Assembly (NCBI GenBank): GCA_035494015.1
Contig: DATJHJ010000173.1
Coordinates: 1 to 27,223 of the forward strand
Length of the DNA stretch: 27,223 nucleotides
Source of the DNA: CADCTB01 sp035494015
GTDB lineage: Bacteria; Actinomycetota; Acidimicrobiia; Acidimicrobiales; AC-14
Direction of reading: 5' to 3'
This document shows positions 14,176 through 21,145 of the stretch, piece by piece. Numbering within the stretch: position 1 is the first letter of the stretch; the number at the start of each line of letters is the position of its first letter. A program made the translations under genes and the position numbers. The notes beneath the pieces are model-generated. The model was given only the letters and a program-made list of their open reading frames with translations. It had not been told where the DNA came from and did no database searches.

Positions 14176-16062
14176 ATGCGCGGATACGGGTACGGATTCC
14201 ACCACCGGCTGGCACGGGACCCGGATCAGGTCGCGGGCAAGTCGCTCGATCGAGACGTGGTCCGCCGGGTCCTCACCTTCGCCCGTCCCTATCGCGTCCT
14301 GTTGATCGTCTTCATCGCTGCCATCCTGGCCGGGTCGATCGTCGGCACGCTGCCGCCGTTGGTGTTCCGCCGCATCGTCGACGGCCACGCCGTCCCCCGA
14401 CGGGACATGGCCGGGGTCAACAAGCTGGCCCTGCTGGCCCTGTCGCTCGCCTTCGCCGACGCCACCCTGAACATCGTGCAGCGCTGGCTGTCGGCCCGCA
14501 TCGCCGAGGGCCTGATCTTCGACCTGCGCTCTGCCCTCTACGAGCACGTCCAGGGCATGCCCCTGGCCTTCTTCACCCGCACCCAGACCGGGTCACTGAT
14601 CAGCCGGATGAACAACGACGTCATGGGGGCCCAGCAGGCGTTCACCGGCACGCTGGGCAGCGTCCTGCAGAACATCCTCGACGTCACCGTGACGCTGGTC
14701 GTGATGGTCCGGCTCGAGTGGCGGCTGACCGTCCTCATCCTGCTCGTCGTCCCGGTGTTCCTCCTCCCGGCCAAGCGCATCGGGCGGCAGATGCAGCGCC
14801 TGACCCGGGAGTCCTTCCAGCTCGACGCGGCCATGAACGCGTCGATGACCGAGCGGTTCAACGTGTCCGGGGCCCTGCTGGTAAAGCTGTTCGGCCACCC
14901 CCGCAGGGAGTCGGCCGAGTTCGCCGAGCGGGCCGGCCGGGTGCGCGACATCGGCATCCGCACCGCCATGTACGGCCGGGTGTTCTTCTCCGCCCTGGCC
15001 CTGCTCGGCGCCGCCGGCACGGTCGCCGTCTACTGGCTGGGCACCAGGCTGGTGATCCAGGGGACGATCACCATCGGCACCCTCACCGCCCTGGCCGTCT
15101 ACGTGGCCAGGATCTACAGCCCGCTGACCCGGCTGACCAACGCCCAGGTCGACATCATGACCTCGTTCGTGAGCTTCGAGCGGGTTTTCGAGGTGCTCGA
15201 CGCCACCCGGGCCATCGAGGACGCGCCGGGCGCCTACGACCTGATCGACCCCAAGGGCCGTATCGAGGCCGACGACGTCTGGTTCCGCTACCCCGCGCCG
15301 AACACGGTGTCGATCGCCTCCCTGGAGGCCGACGCCACCAGCCCCCTGTCCACCGAGGCGTCGGGCGTGGTGTTGAAGGGCATCTCGTTCGTGGCCGAGC
15401 CCGGCCAGATGGTCGCCCTGGTGGGGCCGACGGGTGCGGGAAAGACCACGCTGTCGTACCTGGTCCCCCGGCTCTACGACGTGACGGCCGGCGCCATCCG
15501 CGTCGACGGCCACGACGTGCGCAACCTCACCTCCGAGTCCCTGGCCGCCGCCATCGGGATGGTCACCCAGGACGCCCACCTGTTCCACGACACCATCCGG
15601 GCCAACCTCCTCTACGCCAAGCCCGACGCCGCCGACGCCGAGCTGGTGGAGGTGTGCAAGGCGGCGAGGATCCACGACCTGATCGCCGGTCTCCCCGAGA
15701 GGTACGACACCCTGGTCGGCGAGCGGGGCTACCGCCTGTCGGGGGGCGAGAAGCAGCGCCTGGCCCTGGCCCGGGTCCTGCTCAAGAGCCCGGCCATCGT
15801 GATCCTCGACGAGGCCACTGCCCACCTCGACTCCGAGACCGAGGTGCTGATCCAGCAGGCCCTGGCCGAGGCCCTTGCCGGCCGGACGTCACTGGTGATC
15901 GCCCACCGCCTGTCGACCATCCAGGCCGCCGACCAGATCCTCGTCCTCGACGAGGGCCGGGTCGTCGAGCGGGGCACCCACGAGCAGCTGGTGGCCGAGA
16001 GCGGCCTGTACCGCGAGCTCTACCTCACCCAGTACGCGAGGCCCGCGACCGGCGCCGGGTGA
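14176..16062 (+). CDS. ABC exporter half-transporter (fused membrane and ATPase domains)
   Basis: A 628-residue MsbA/multidrug-type exporter subunit that would act as a dimer at the cytoplasmic membrane. The six-helix domain spans about 40-335. The ATPase domain has Walker A GPTGAGKTT (417-425), a Q-loop in VTQDAHLFHDT, signature LSGGE (521-525), Walker B VILDEAT with Asp545 and Glu546, and the switch His in IAHRLS. All catalytic residues are intact. An unusual insertion of about 20 residues (SLEADATSPLSTEASG) sits between the first ATPase strand (DDVWFRYPAPN) and LKGISF. The substrate is unknown, and only one subunit gene is present, so it is likely a homodimer. Confidence 0.94.
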   Translation: MRGYGYGFHHRLARDPDQVAGKSLDRDVVRRVLTFARPYRVLLIVFIAAILAGSIVGTLPPLVFRRIVDGHAVPRRDMAGVNKLALLALSLAFADATLNIVQRWLSARIAEGLIFDLRSALYEHVQGMPLAFFTRTQTGSLISRMNNDVMGAQQAFTGTLGSVLQNILDVTVTLVVMVRLEWRLTVLILLVVPVFLLPAKRIGRQMQRLTRESFQLDAAMNASMTERFNVSGALLVKLFGHPRRESAEFAERAGRVRDIGIRTAMYGRVFFSALALLGAAGTVAVYWLGTRLVIQGTITIGTLTALAVYVARIYSPLTRLTNAQVDIMTSFVSFERVFEVLDATRAIEDAPGAYDLIDPKGRIEADDVWFRYPAPNTVSIASLEADATSPLSTEASGVVLKGISFVAEPGQMVALVGPTGAGKTTLSYLVPRLYDVTAGAIRVDGHDVRNLTSESLAAAIGMVTQDAHLFHDTIRANLLYAKPDAADAELVEVCKAARIHDLIAGLPERYDTLVGERGYRLSGGEKQRLALARVLLKSPAIVILDEATAHLDSETEVLIQQALAEALAGRTSLVIAHRLSTIQAADQILVLDEGRVVERGTHEQLVAESGLYRELYLTQYARPATGAG

Positions 16063-16870
16063 GCAGGGTCGGGTGTCGGCCGGTGTCGGTGGCGGCCGCC
16101 TCCCGCTGCTCTTCCCGCTCCCGAACCAACTCGGTACGGCGGTCCCGCTCGTCGGCCAGGGCCTCCTCCTGGGCCGTGACTCGCTCCCGGTCACGCTCGC
16201 GCTCGATCTCGTGGGCTCGGACCCGGCCCTCGGAGCGGGCCAGGACCAGGTTCGCCCGGGTGCGGGCGTGCTCGGCCTCCCGGGCGGCGGCGGCCTGGGC
16301 GCCAACGGTGGGGTCGGCGGCCCGGGCGACGAGGCGGCCGTGCCAGCGCTCGCCCAGTGCACCACCGAGCAGCGAGCCCAAGATCAGGGCGACGAGGGAG
16401 GCGACCCCGGCGACGGTGGCCGCGTGGCCGTACTCGTCGGCGGTGGTGGGGATGCCGAGGGACCGCAGGTTGGCGGCCGCGGTGTCGGTCACCGCCGACG
16501 ACCGGGCCAGGGCGGCGACCACGCCGACGACGACGAGCCCGAGGATGGCGACGGCGAGACCGTGGGCCAGCCCGTTGCGGCGGGCCATGCGCCCGGCGAC
16601 GTAGCCGCCGAAGAGGTACGCGACCAGTAGCAAGCCGGCCACGATCAGGCCGCCGGAGGTACCCAGCCGCTCCCAGTCGGTGTTGAGGTCGGTGTCGAAG
16701 CCGATGGCGCCCACCAGGGCGGCGGCCAGGGCCACCAGGATGGCGAAGGCGCCGTAAGCCACCAGCACGCCGGCCAGGGAGCTGGTCACGGAGAAGCCGC
16801 CGTAGCCGGCGTCGGCGGCCAGCTCCCGACGCTCCCGGGCCGTCTCGCGGAACGTCCGACTCGTCCTCAT
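16025..16870 (-). CDS. Four-helix membrane protein with charged coiled C terminus (TIGR04086-like)
   Basis: The 281-residue product has four predicted membrane helices, about residues 30-58, 72-96, 102-124 and 148-170. GGYVAGRMARRNGLAHG between helices 2 and 3 recalls the YrzE/TIGR04086 family of unknown function. The last ~100 residues are highly charged (REAEHARTRANL to REREEQREAA) and likely form a cytoplasmic coiled coil. The ATG is preceded by a strong Shine-Dalgarno (GGAGAGGAG) inside the upstream small gene, and the two overlap in ATGA. The 3' end overlaps the ABC exporter gene on the other strand by 38 nt. Confidence 0.8.
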   Translation of the reverse strand: MRTSRTFRETARERRELAADAGYGGFSVTSSLAGVLVAYGAFAILVALAAALVGAIGFDTDLNTDWERLGTSGGLIVAGLLLVAYLFGGYVAGRMARRNGLAHGLAVAILGLVVVGVVAALARSSAVTDTAAANLRSLGIPTTADEYGHAATVAGVASLVALILGSLLGGALGERWHGRLVARAADPTVGAQAAAAREAEHARTRANLVLARSEGRVRAHEIERERDRERVTAQEEALADERDRRTELVREREEQREAAATDTGRHPTLLTRRRSRASRTG

Positions 16871-17019
16871 AGGTTCTCCTCTCCGGTCTCGACGTGGGCG
16901 ATGGTCTCGGCCTCGTCCGATCGGCCTTCCTGCATCAGCGCCTCTTCGAAGCCCTCGCGTTGCAGAACCTGCTCCTGCTTCTCCTCCTCGAGTTCTTCGT
17001 CGTCTGTCTGGTCGGCCAT
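16867..17019 (-). CDS. Small acidic protein (50 residues)
   Basis: MADQTDDEELEEEKQEQ begins a Glu/Asp-rich, probably helical peptide with neither a signal peptide nor a recognised family. The ATG at 17019 is chosen because a TACGGG hexamer lies 6 nt upstream; a GTG at 17052 in frame would add 11 residues and crowd the divergent ctaA promoter. The stop overlaps the ATG of the membrane-protein gene, so the two form an operon, and the acidic peptide may act with that protein's basic and acidic cytoplasmic tail. Confidence 0.6.
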   Translation of the reverse strand: MADQTDDEELEEEKQEQVLQREGFEEALMQEGRSDEAETIAHVETGEENL

Positions 17020-17025
17020 GTCTGG

Positions 17026-17031
17026 CCCGTA
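17026..17031 (-). promoter_or_regulatory. -10-like hexamer TACGGG, leaderless-type
   Basis: Read on the minus strand, TACGGG ends 6 nt before the ATG at 17019. The last base departs from T. Confidence 0.35.
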
Positions 17032-17068
17032 CCCGCGGCGCGCTTCGCTCACACCCGGGCCGGGGCCG

Positions 17069-17074
17069 TACCAT
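17069..17074 (+). promoter_or_regulatory. -10 hexamer TACCAT of ctaA
   Basis: TACCAT ends 10 nt before the ctaA ATG at 17085, so any leader is only a few nt long. Confidence 0.45.
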
Positions 17075-17084
17075 CGCCAGCGGA

Positions 17085-18062
17085 ATGCGCGTGCCCACCA
17101 TCTCCCCGCGGAGCTACCGCCGGGTCACGCTGTTCGCCGTCGTCGCCCTGGCCTTCATCATCGTGACCGGTGGCGCCGTGCGCCTCACCGGATCGGGCCT
17201 GGGCTGCCCCGACTGGCCCACGTGCGCCCGGAACCGGCTGGTGGCCCCGTGGCAGTACCACGCCATGGTCGAGTTCGTGAACCGCATGATCACCGGTGCC
17301 GTCTCCGTGGTGGTGATCCTGGCCGTGCTCGGCTCGGTCCGCCGCCGGCCCTACCGCCGTGACCTGGTCTGGCTGTCGGTCGGCCTGGTGGCCGGGGTGA
17401 TCGCCCAGATCGTCCTGGGCGGGCTCACCGTCCTGTTCAAGCTGCGGCCGGGCTTCGTGATGGCCCACTTCCTGCTGTCGATGGTCCTGCTGGCCGACGC
17501 CGTGGTCCTGCACCACCGGGCGGGCCGCCCTCCGGGCCCCACACGGCCGGCGTTCGGGCCGGCGGGCGGGGGCGGGGGCCGCGGCGGGGGGGCCCGCGAC
17601 CTGATGGCACTGGGGCGACTGGAGGTGGCCGCCGCCGGGCTGGTCATCTTCCTCGGCACCATCGTGACGTCGTCCGGTCCCCACGGGGGCGACGAGCACG
17701 CCGAGCGGCTGCCCTTCCTGCTGACCGACGTCGCCCGCCTGCACGGGATCGCGGTGATGCTGTTCCTGGCCGTCACCCTGGTGACCCTGTGGCGGCTGCA
17801 CCGGGAGGGCGCGGCACCCGAGCTCCTCCGCCGGGGTGAGGTGCTGCTGGCCGTGCTGGTGGCCCAGGCCGCCCTCGGCTACCTCCAGTACTTCACGGGC
17901 GTTCCCGTCCTCCTGGTCGGCTTCCACATCGCCGGTGCCGCGGCGGTGTGGGTGGCCGTCCTGCGCTTGCATCTGGCCTTCTCGGTGCCGGTGGCGGGGC
18001 CGGAGGGCGACGGTGACGGCGGTAGCCTGGAGCCGTGGACGGTGGCCCTTACCTCACGATGA
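17085..18062 (+). CDS. ctaA: Haem A synthase (CtaA/COX15 family)
   Basis: Converts haem O to haem A for cytochrome c oxidase in the cytoplasmic membrane. The 325-residue protein has about eight hydrophobic helices in two similar halves. The signature VTGGAVRLTGSGLGCPDWPTC carries the extracytoplasmic Cys pair. Candidate haem ligands are His in MAHFLLS, RLHGIAV and GFHIAG. At the first position the family often has ExxHR; here it reads EFVNR, and I recall Asn at this site in actinobacterial CtaA, so it is probably normal for the clade. A Gly-rich cytoplasmic linker (about 160-175) joins the halves. The last ~10 codons overlap the start of clpS, whose promoter lies inside this gene. Confidence 0.92.
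   Translation: MRVPTISPRSYRRVTLFAVVALAFIIVTGGAVRLTGSGLGCPDWPTCARNRLVAPWQYHAMVEFVNRMITGAVSVVVILAVLGSVRRRPYRRDLVWLSVGLVAGVIAQIVLGGLTVLFKLRPGFVMAHFLLSMVLLADAVVLHHRAGRPPGPTRPAFGPAGGGGGRGGGARDLMALGRLEVAAAGLVIFLGTIVTSSGPHGGDEHAERLPFLLTDVARLHGIAVMLFLAVTLVTLWRLHREGAAPELLRRGEVLLAVLVAQAALGYLQYFTGVPVLLVGFHIAGAAAVWVAVLRLHLAFSVPVAGPEGDGDGGSLEPWTVALTSR
18023..18028 (+). promoter_or_regulatory. -10 hexamer TAGCCT of clpS, inside ctaA
   Basis: TAGCCT is followed by GGAGCC and then the GTG at 18035, a 6-nt spacing. It sits within the ctaA coding sequence and supports the GTG as the true clpS start. Confidence 0.5.
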
Positions 18063-18349
18063 CGACGGCGCCCGTCGAGGTCAAAGAGCCGGAGATCGAC
18101 GAGGTCGTCACGCCGGACCGGCCGTGGATCGTCATCGTCTGGAACGACCCCATCAACCTCATGACCTACGTCACCTTCGTGTTCCAGAAGCTGTTCGGCT
18201 ACAGCCTGGAGAAGGCGACGAAGCTGATGCTCGACGTCCACGAGAAAGGCAAGGCGGTGGTATCGAGCGGTCCCCGTGAGAAGGCCGAGCTCGACGTCTT
18301 CCGCCTACACGAGCACGGGCTCTGGGCCACCATGGAACATGATTCGTAA
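18035..18349 (+). CDS. clpS: ATP-dependent Clp protease adaptor ClpS
   Basis: ClpS delivers N-degron substrates to the ClpC/ClpA-ClpP protease. The 104-residue product has a flexible N terminus and the ClpS fold: VIVWNDPINLMTYVTFVFQK (the ND pair that contacts the substrate N terminus), LFGYSLEKATKLMLDVHEKG with the conserved His, and FRLHEHGLWATME. The GTG start is preferred over the ATG at 18059, which has no Shine-Dalgarno. It overlaps ctaA by 28 nt and the downstream DUF2017 gene by 11 nt; a clpS-DUF2017 pair is a standard actinobacterial arrangement. Confidence 0.95.
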   Translation: MDGGPYLTMTTAPVEVKEPEIDEVVTPDRPWIVIVWNDPINLMTYVTFVFQKLFGYSLEKATKLMLDVHEKGKAVVSSGPREKAELDVFRLHEHGLWATMEHDS

Positions 18350-18821
18350 GCGGGTCAAGCGGTCGCGGGGCGGGGGTTTCGAGCTGCGCATCCCGGCCGA
18401 CGAGCGGGAGCTGCTCCGCTCTCTCGGCCCCCACATGCGCACCGTGCTCACCGACCGAGCGGGCTCCGGCGAGGAGGCGGACGAAGCGGTGGAGCGGCTG
18501 TTCCCGGTCGCCTACCCCGACGACGAGGACCGCCAGACCGAGTACCGGCTGCTGGCCCACGACGAGCTGCGGGCGTCGCACCTCGGGGCCCTGGCGGTCC
18601 TCGAAGCCACGGCCGACGCCGACCGGTTGGACGAGGACCAGCTCTCGGCGTGGATGCGGGCGGTCAACGAGGTCCGCCTGGTCCTCGGCACCCGCCTGGG
18701 CGTGACCGAGGAGGGCGACGAGCGGCCGCTCAGCGCCCGCGATCCCCGCGCCCCTGCCTTCGCCGTCTACGACTACCTGACGTACCTCCAGGGCGAGATC
18801 ATCGACGCCCTCTCCGGCTGA
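18339..18821 (+). CDS. DUF2017 family protein
   Basis: This 160-residue protein follows clpS as in mycobacteria and other actinobacteria. It begins with a basic strand segment (MIRKRVKRSRGGGFELRIP), then helices with PADERELLRSLGPHMRTVL, EYRLLAHDELRASHLGALAVL, and LSAWMRAVNEVRLVLGTRLG, ending FAVYDYLTYLQGEIIDAL. The conserved linkage suggests a role around Clp proteolysis, but I know of no demonstrated function. The ATG lies inside the end of clpS (11-nt overlap), so translation is probably coupled. Confidence 0.88.
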   Translation: MIRKRVKRSRGGGFELRIPADERELLRSLGPHMRTVLTDRAGSGEEADEAVERLFPVAYPDDEDRQTEYRLLAHDELRASHLGALAVLEATADADRLDEDQLSAWMRAVNEVRLVLGTRLGVTEEGDERPLSARDPRAPAFAVYDYLTYLQGEIIDALSG

Positions 18822-18832
18822 CGCTACGCCGG
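18814..18832. terminator. Possible hairpin between converging DUF2017 and DegV genes
   Basis: CCGGC (18814-18818) and GCCGG (18828-18832) pair around a 9-nt loop exactly at the junction of two converging genes that are 2 nt apart. Short stem, no T-run. Confidence 0.3.
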
Positions 18833-19657
18833 GCTCGGAGCGAACATCGTCCCGACCGTCCCCGGGCCGGTGTGGGCGCCCACGCTCGGGCCGATCCGGT
18901 AACGCACGAGCTCGGCCACTTCCGGGGCGCCCCGCAGCCGGTCCTCCAAGGCCCGCACGAGGGGCAGCGTCGACGGGTCCGAGAGGCCCACACCGACCCG
19001 CAGGGACGCCCCGGCGGCCCGGACGAACTCGGCCATGGCGTCGGCCGCTTCGTCGAGGTCGGCGCAGCGGGCCACGGGCTTCATCACCCCGCCGGCAAGC
19101 GTGAGGACCGGGATGGTGGTGGCGGCCGAGGAGACATCGCCGGCCAGCCGCCCGCCGGCCCGGGCCACGTCGAGGGCCCCGACCACGAACACATTGCCGA
19201 CCTCGGCCGCGGCGCGTTCGGCGGCCACCGCCGCCTCCTCGATGTCGGCGCCGGCGGCGATCGCCGCCCCAGCCGCCCACGTGCACAGCGAGACCGCGAA
19301 CGACGCCGTGCCGGTGTCGACGATCCGCACCGGCACCGGCGAGACCTGGGCGGCGAGGCGGGCCGAGTTCACCGTCCCCGACACCGACGAGCCGATGTGG
19401 ACGGAGAGGATCTCGGTCGCCCCCCGCTCGGCCGCCGCCTCGTAGGCCGCGGCGAAGCGGCCGGGGCTCGGTTGGGCGGTGGACACCGCCGGTCGACCGG
19501 TCAGGAAGCGGGCGTAGAAGTCGTCGGCGTCCAGGTCGACCCCTTCCAGGTACTCGACCCCGTCGACGGTGACCGTCAGCGGCACGACCTCCACGCCGTA
19601 CCGCTCGGCCAGGTCGGCCGGCAGTTGGGCGTTCGAGTCGGTGACCAGCCCGATCAC
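18824..19657 (-). CDS. DegV family protein (FakB-type fatty-acid-binding subunit)
   Basis: DegV/FakB proteins hold a fatty acid while the kinase FakA phosphorylates it to acyl phosphate. The 277-residue product has the family landmarks: IGLVTDSNAQLPADLAERYG, EYLEGVDLDADDFYARF, AVSTAQPSPGRFAAAYE (fatty-acid head-group site), SVHIGSSVSGTVNSA and GPSVGAHTGPGTVG. The GTG start overlaps the stop of the PlsY-like gene in GTGA, so the two are translationally coupled. PlsY uses acyl phosphate, the product of the Fak reaction, which gives the pair a shared purpose. No fakA gene is in the window. Confidence 0.92.
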   Translation of the reverse strand: MIGLVTDSNAQLPADLAERYGVEVVPLTVTVDGVEYLEGVDLDADDFYARFLTGRPAVSTAQPSPGRFAAAYEAAAERGATEILSVHIGSSVSGTVNSARLAAQVSPVPVRIVDTGTASFAVSLCTWAAGAAIAAGADIEEAAVAAERAAAEVGNVFVVGALDVARAGGRLAGDVSSAATTIPVLTLAGGVMKPVARCADLDEAADAMAEFVRAAGASLRVGVGLSDPSTLPLVRALEDRLRGAPEVAELVRYRIGPSVGAHTGPGTVGTMFAPSPA

Positions 19658-20280
19658 TGGGCTCCCGACGCCTTGAGCGCTCGACCGCCCGGCCCGGGTT
19701 TCGCGGTGGCGAACTTGTACAGGATCACCGCGCTGCTGACCGCGGCCCCGGCCGGCAACGCAGGCGTCGGCTCCGGTCCCCAGCCGTTCGGCCAGCCCCG
19801 TCGCCACCACAGGACGCTGGCCGCCACCCAGGTGGCGGAGGCCGCCGCCGTGCCGGGGAGCGTCCGCCCCTTCCACTTGCCCACCGCCCACGCCACCCCG
19901 AGGTCGATCGGGAGGTACGCAGGAAAGGTCGTGGCGCACTGGCCCAGGCTCACCGCCACCCCCTTGCCACCGCGGAAGCCCGTCCAGACCGGGAAGCAGT
20001 GGCCGATGACGGCGGCGCTACCGGCCATCTGGGCGCCTGCGGGCCCGGCCAGGCGGCGCCCCATGCCGCATGCGAGGGCGCCCTTCGTCGCATCGGCCAC
20101 GAGGATGCTCCACCCCCAGCCCTTGCCCAGGACGGCCATGGCGTTGACCGCGCCCGGGTTCCCCGTTCCCTCGGTGCGCAGATCGCTGGTGCCCTTGGTG
20201 GCGAGGCGGGCGGCGGTGTCGGCGGAGGGGACCGTGCCGATCAGGTAGCCGGCAGCCGCGGCGGCCAGGAGCCCGATCAC
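19654..20280 (-). CDS. PlsY-like glycerol-3-phosphate acyltransferase
   Basis: PlsY transfers an acyl group from acyl phosphate to glycerol 3-phosphate, the first step of phospholipid synthesis, in the cytoplasmic membrane. The 208-residue protein begins with a membrane helix (VIGLLAAAAAGYLIGTVPSA). It has the three family loops: the GTVPSAD loop, GTGNPGAVNAM (usually GSGNPGATN) and HCFPVWTGFRGGKGVAVSLG (usually GHxFPVFxGFKGGKG). The motifs are intact enough for activity. The GTG at 20280 is chosen because it starts the first helix and TACCCT lies 7 nt upstream. First gene of a two-gene unit with degV. Confidence 0.9.
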   Translation of the reverse strand: MIGLLAAAAAGYLIGTVPSADTAARLATKGTSDLRTEGTGNPGAVNAMAVLGKGWGWSILVADATKGALACGMGRRLAGPAGAQMAGSAAVIGHCFPVWTGFRGGKGVAVSLGQCATTFPAYLPIDLGVAWAVGKWKGRTLPGTAAASATWVAASVLWWRRGWPNGWGPEPTPALPAGAAVSSAVILYKFATAKPGPGGRALKASGAQ

Positions 20281-20287
20281 CCGGCGC

Positions 20288-20293
20288 AGGGTA
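20288..20293 (-). promoter_or_regulatory. -10 hexamer TACCCT of the PlsY-DegV unit, leaderless-type
   Basis: Read on the minus strand, TACCCT ends 7 nt before the GTG at 20280. Only 8 bp separate it from the -10 of the divergent hydrolase promoter. Confidence 0.5.
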
Positions 20294-20301
20294 ATCCCGC
20301 G

Positions 20302-20307
20302 TACCGT
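20302..20307 (+). promoter_or_regulatory. -10 hexamer TACCGT of the hydrolase, placed before a mini-ORF
   Basis: TACCGT ends 7 nt before an ATG (20315) that opens an 8-codon ORF. The same spacing is seen before many leaderless-type genes in this window. Confidence 0.45.
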
Positions 20308-20314
20308 CTCCCGG

Positions 20315-20341
20315 ATGCGCAGCCCCGCCCCGCAGTCGTGA
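20315..20341 (+). CDS. Possible leaderless mini-ORF coupled to the hydrolase (8 codons)
   Basis: ATG to TGA encodes MRSPAPQS. The TGA overlaps the hydrolase GTG as GTGA (20338-20341), the same coupling geometry as several gene pairs here. The hydrolase has no Shine-Dalgarno of its own, so ribosomes loading at the leaderless ATG and re-initiating at the GTG would explain its translation. Inference from geometry only. Confidence 0.4.
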   Translation: MRSPAPQS

Positions 20342-21135
20342 GGTTGCACGTCGTCCAGACGGAGGGCGGCGATGGCGTCCCGTTCCTGCTCGTCCACGGC
20401 CTGTCGTCCAACTGCCGAACCTGGGAGGGCGTGGCCACCCGGCTGCGCGAGCTGGGCCATCCGACCGCCGCCGTCGACCTGCGGGGCCACGGGCAGAGCC
20501 CCAAGCCCGACGGCGGCTACGACCTGGCCACCATGGCCGAGGATCTGGTGGCGGTACTCGACGATGTGGGCTTCGAGCGGGCCGTCGTCGCCGGCCAGTC
20601 GACCGGCGGGAACATCGCCGTGGATCTGGCGGCGGCGCACCCCACCCGGGTGGCAGGCGTGGTGGGCGTCGACGGAGGTTCGATCGAGTTGAGCCGCCAG
20701 TTCCCGGACTGGGACACATGCCTCGACGCCCTGGCCCCACCCCGCCTCGCCGGGACGCCGGCGGCGAGGATCGAGGGCTGGGTCCGCTCGTCGCATCCGG
20801 CCTGGGCCGACTGGGCGGTGGCGGCGACGATGGCCAACTTCGAGATCCTCGACGACGGCACCGTCCGCCCCTGGCTTACCTTCGACCGCCACATCCAGAT
20901 CCTGCGGTCGCTGTGGGAGCACAAGCCCTCGAAGGTGGTGCCGAGGTTGACTGCCCCGCTGCTGCTGGCCCTGGCCGATTCCGGGGACTCGGGGACGGAG
21001 GACAAGCGGGCCATGGCCGGCGACCTGTGTGCGGCGTCGCCGTCGGTCCAGGTCGAGTGGTTCTCACCGGGCGATCACGACCTCCACCTGCAGTACCCGG
21101 TCGAGCTTGCCGAGCTGCTCCACGCCCGGTTCTAA
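20338..21135 (+). CDS. Alpha/beta-hydrolase fold enzyme
   Basis: A 265-residue serine hydrolase. The oxyanion-hole motif is LLVHGLSSNCRTW, followed by AVDLRGHGQSPKPDGGYDLA. The nucleophile elbow is GQSTGG with Ser88, and the catalytic His is 247 or 250 in GDHDLHLQYP. The acid is likely in the LALADSGDSG strand end. There is no signal peptide. The substrate is not predictable; esterase, lactonase and C-C hydrolase members share this pattern. The GTG start is in the right place for the first strand (LHVVQTEGGDGVPFLLVHG). Its TAA stop is part of the next gene's -10 hexamer. Confidence 0.9.
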   Translation: MRLHVVQTEGGDGVPFLLVHGLSSNCRTWEGVATRLRELGHPTAAVDLRGHGQSPKPDGGYDLATMAEDLVAVLDDVGFERAVVAGQSTGGNIAVDLAAAHPTRVAGVVGVDGGSIELSRQFPDWDTCLDALAPPRLAGTPAARIEGWVRSSHPAWADWAVAATMANFEILDDGTVRPWLTFDRHIQILRSLWEHKPSKVVPRLTAPLLLALADSGDSGTEDKRAMAGDLCAASPSVQVEWFSPGDHDLHLQYPVELAELLHARF

Positions 21136-21138
21136 CCT
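21133..21138 (+). promoter_or_regulatory. -10 hexamer TAACCT overlapping the hydrolase stop codon
   Basis: TAA (21133-21135) is the hydrolase stop and the first half of TAACCT. Seven nt separate the hexamer from the GTG at 21146. Confidence 0.5.
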
Positions 21139-21145
21139 GGGCGCG

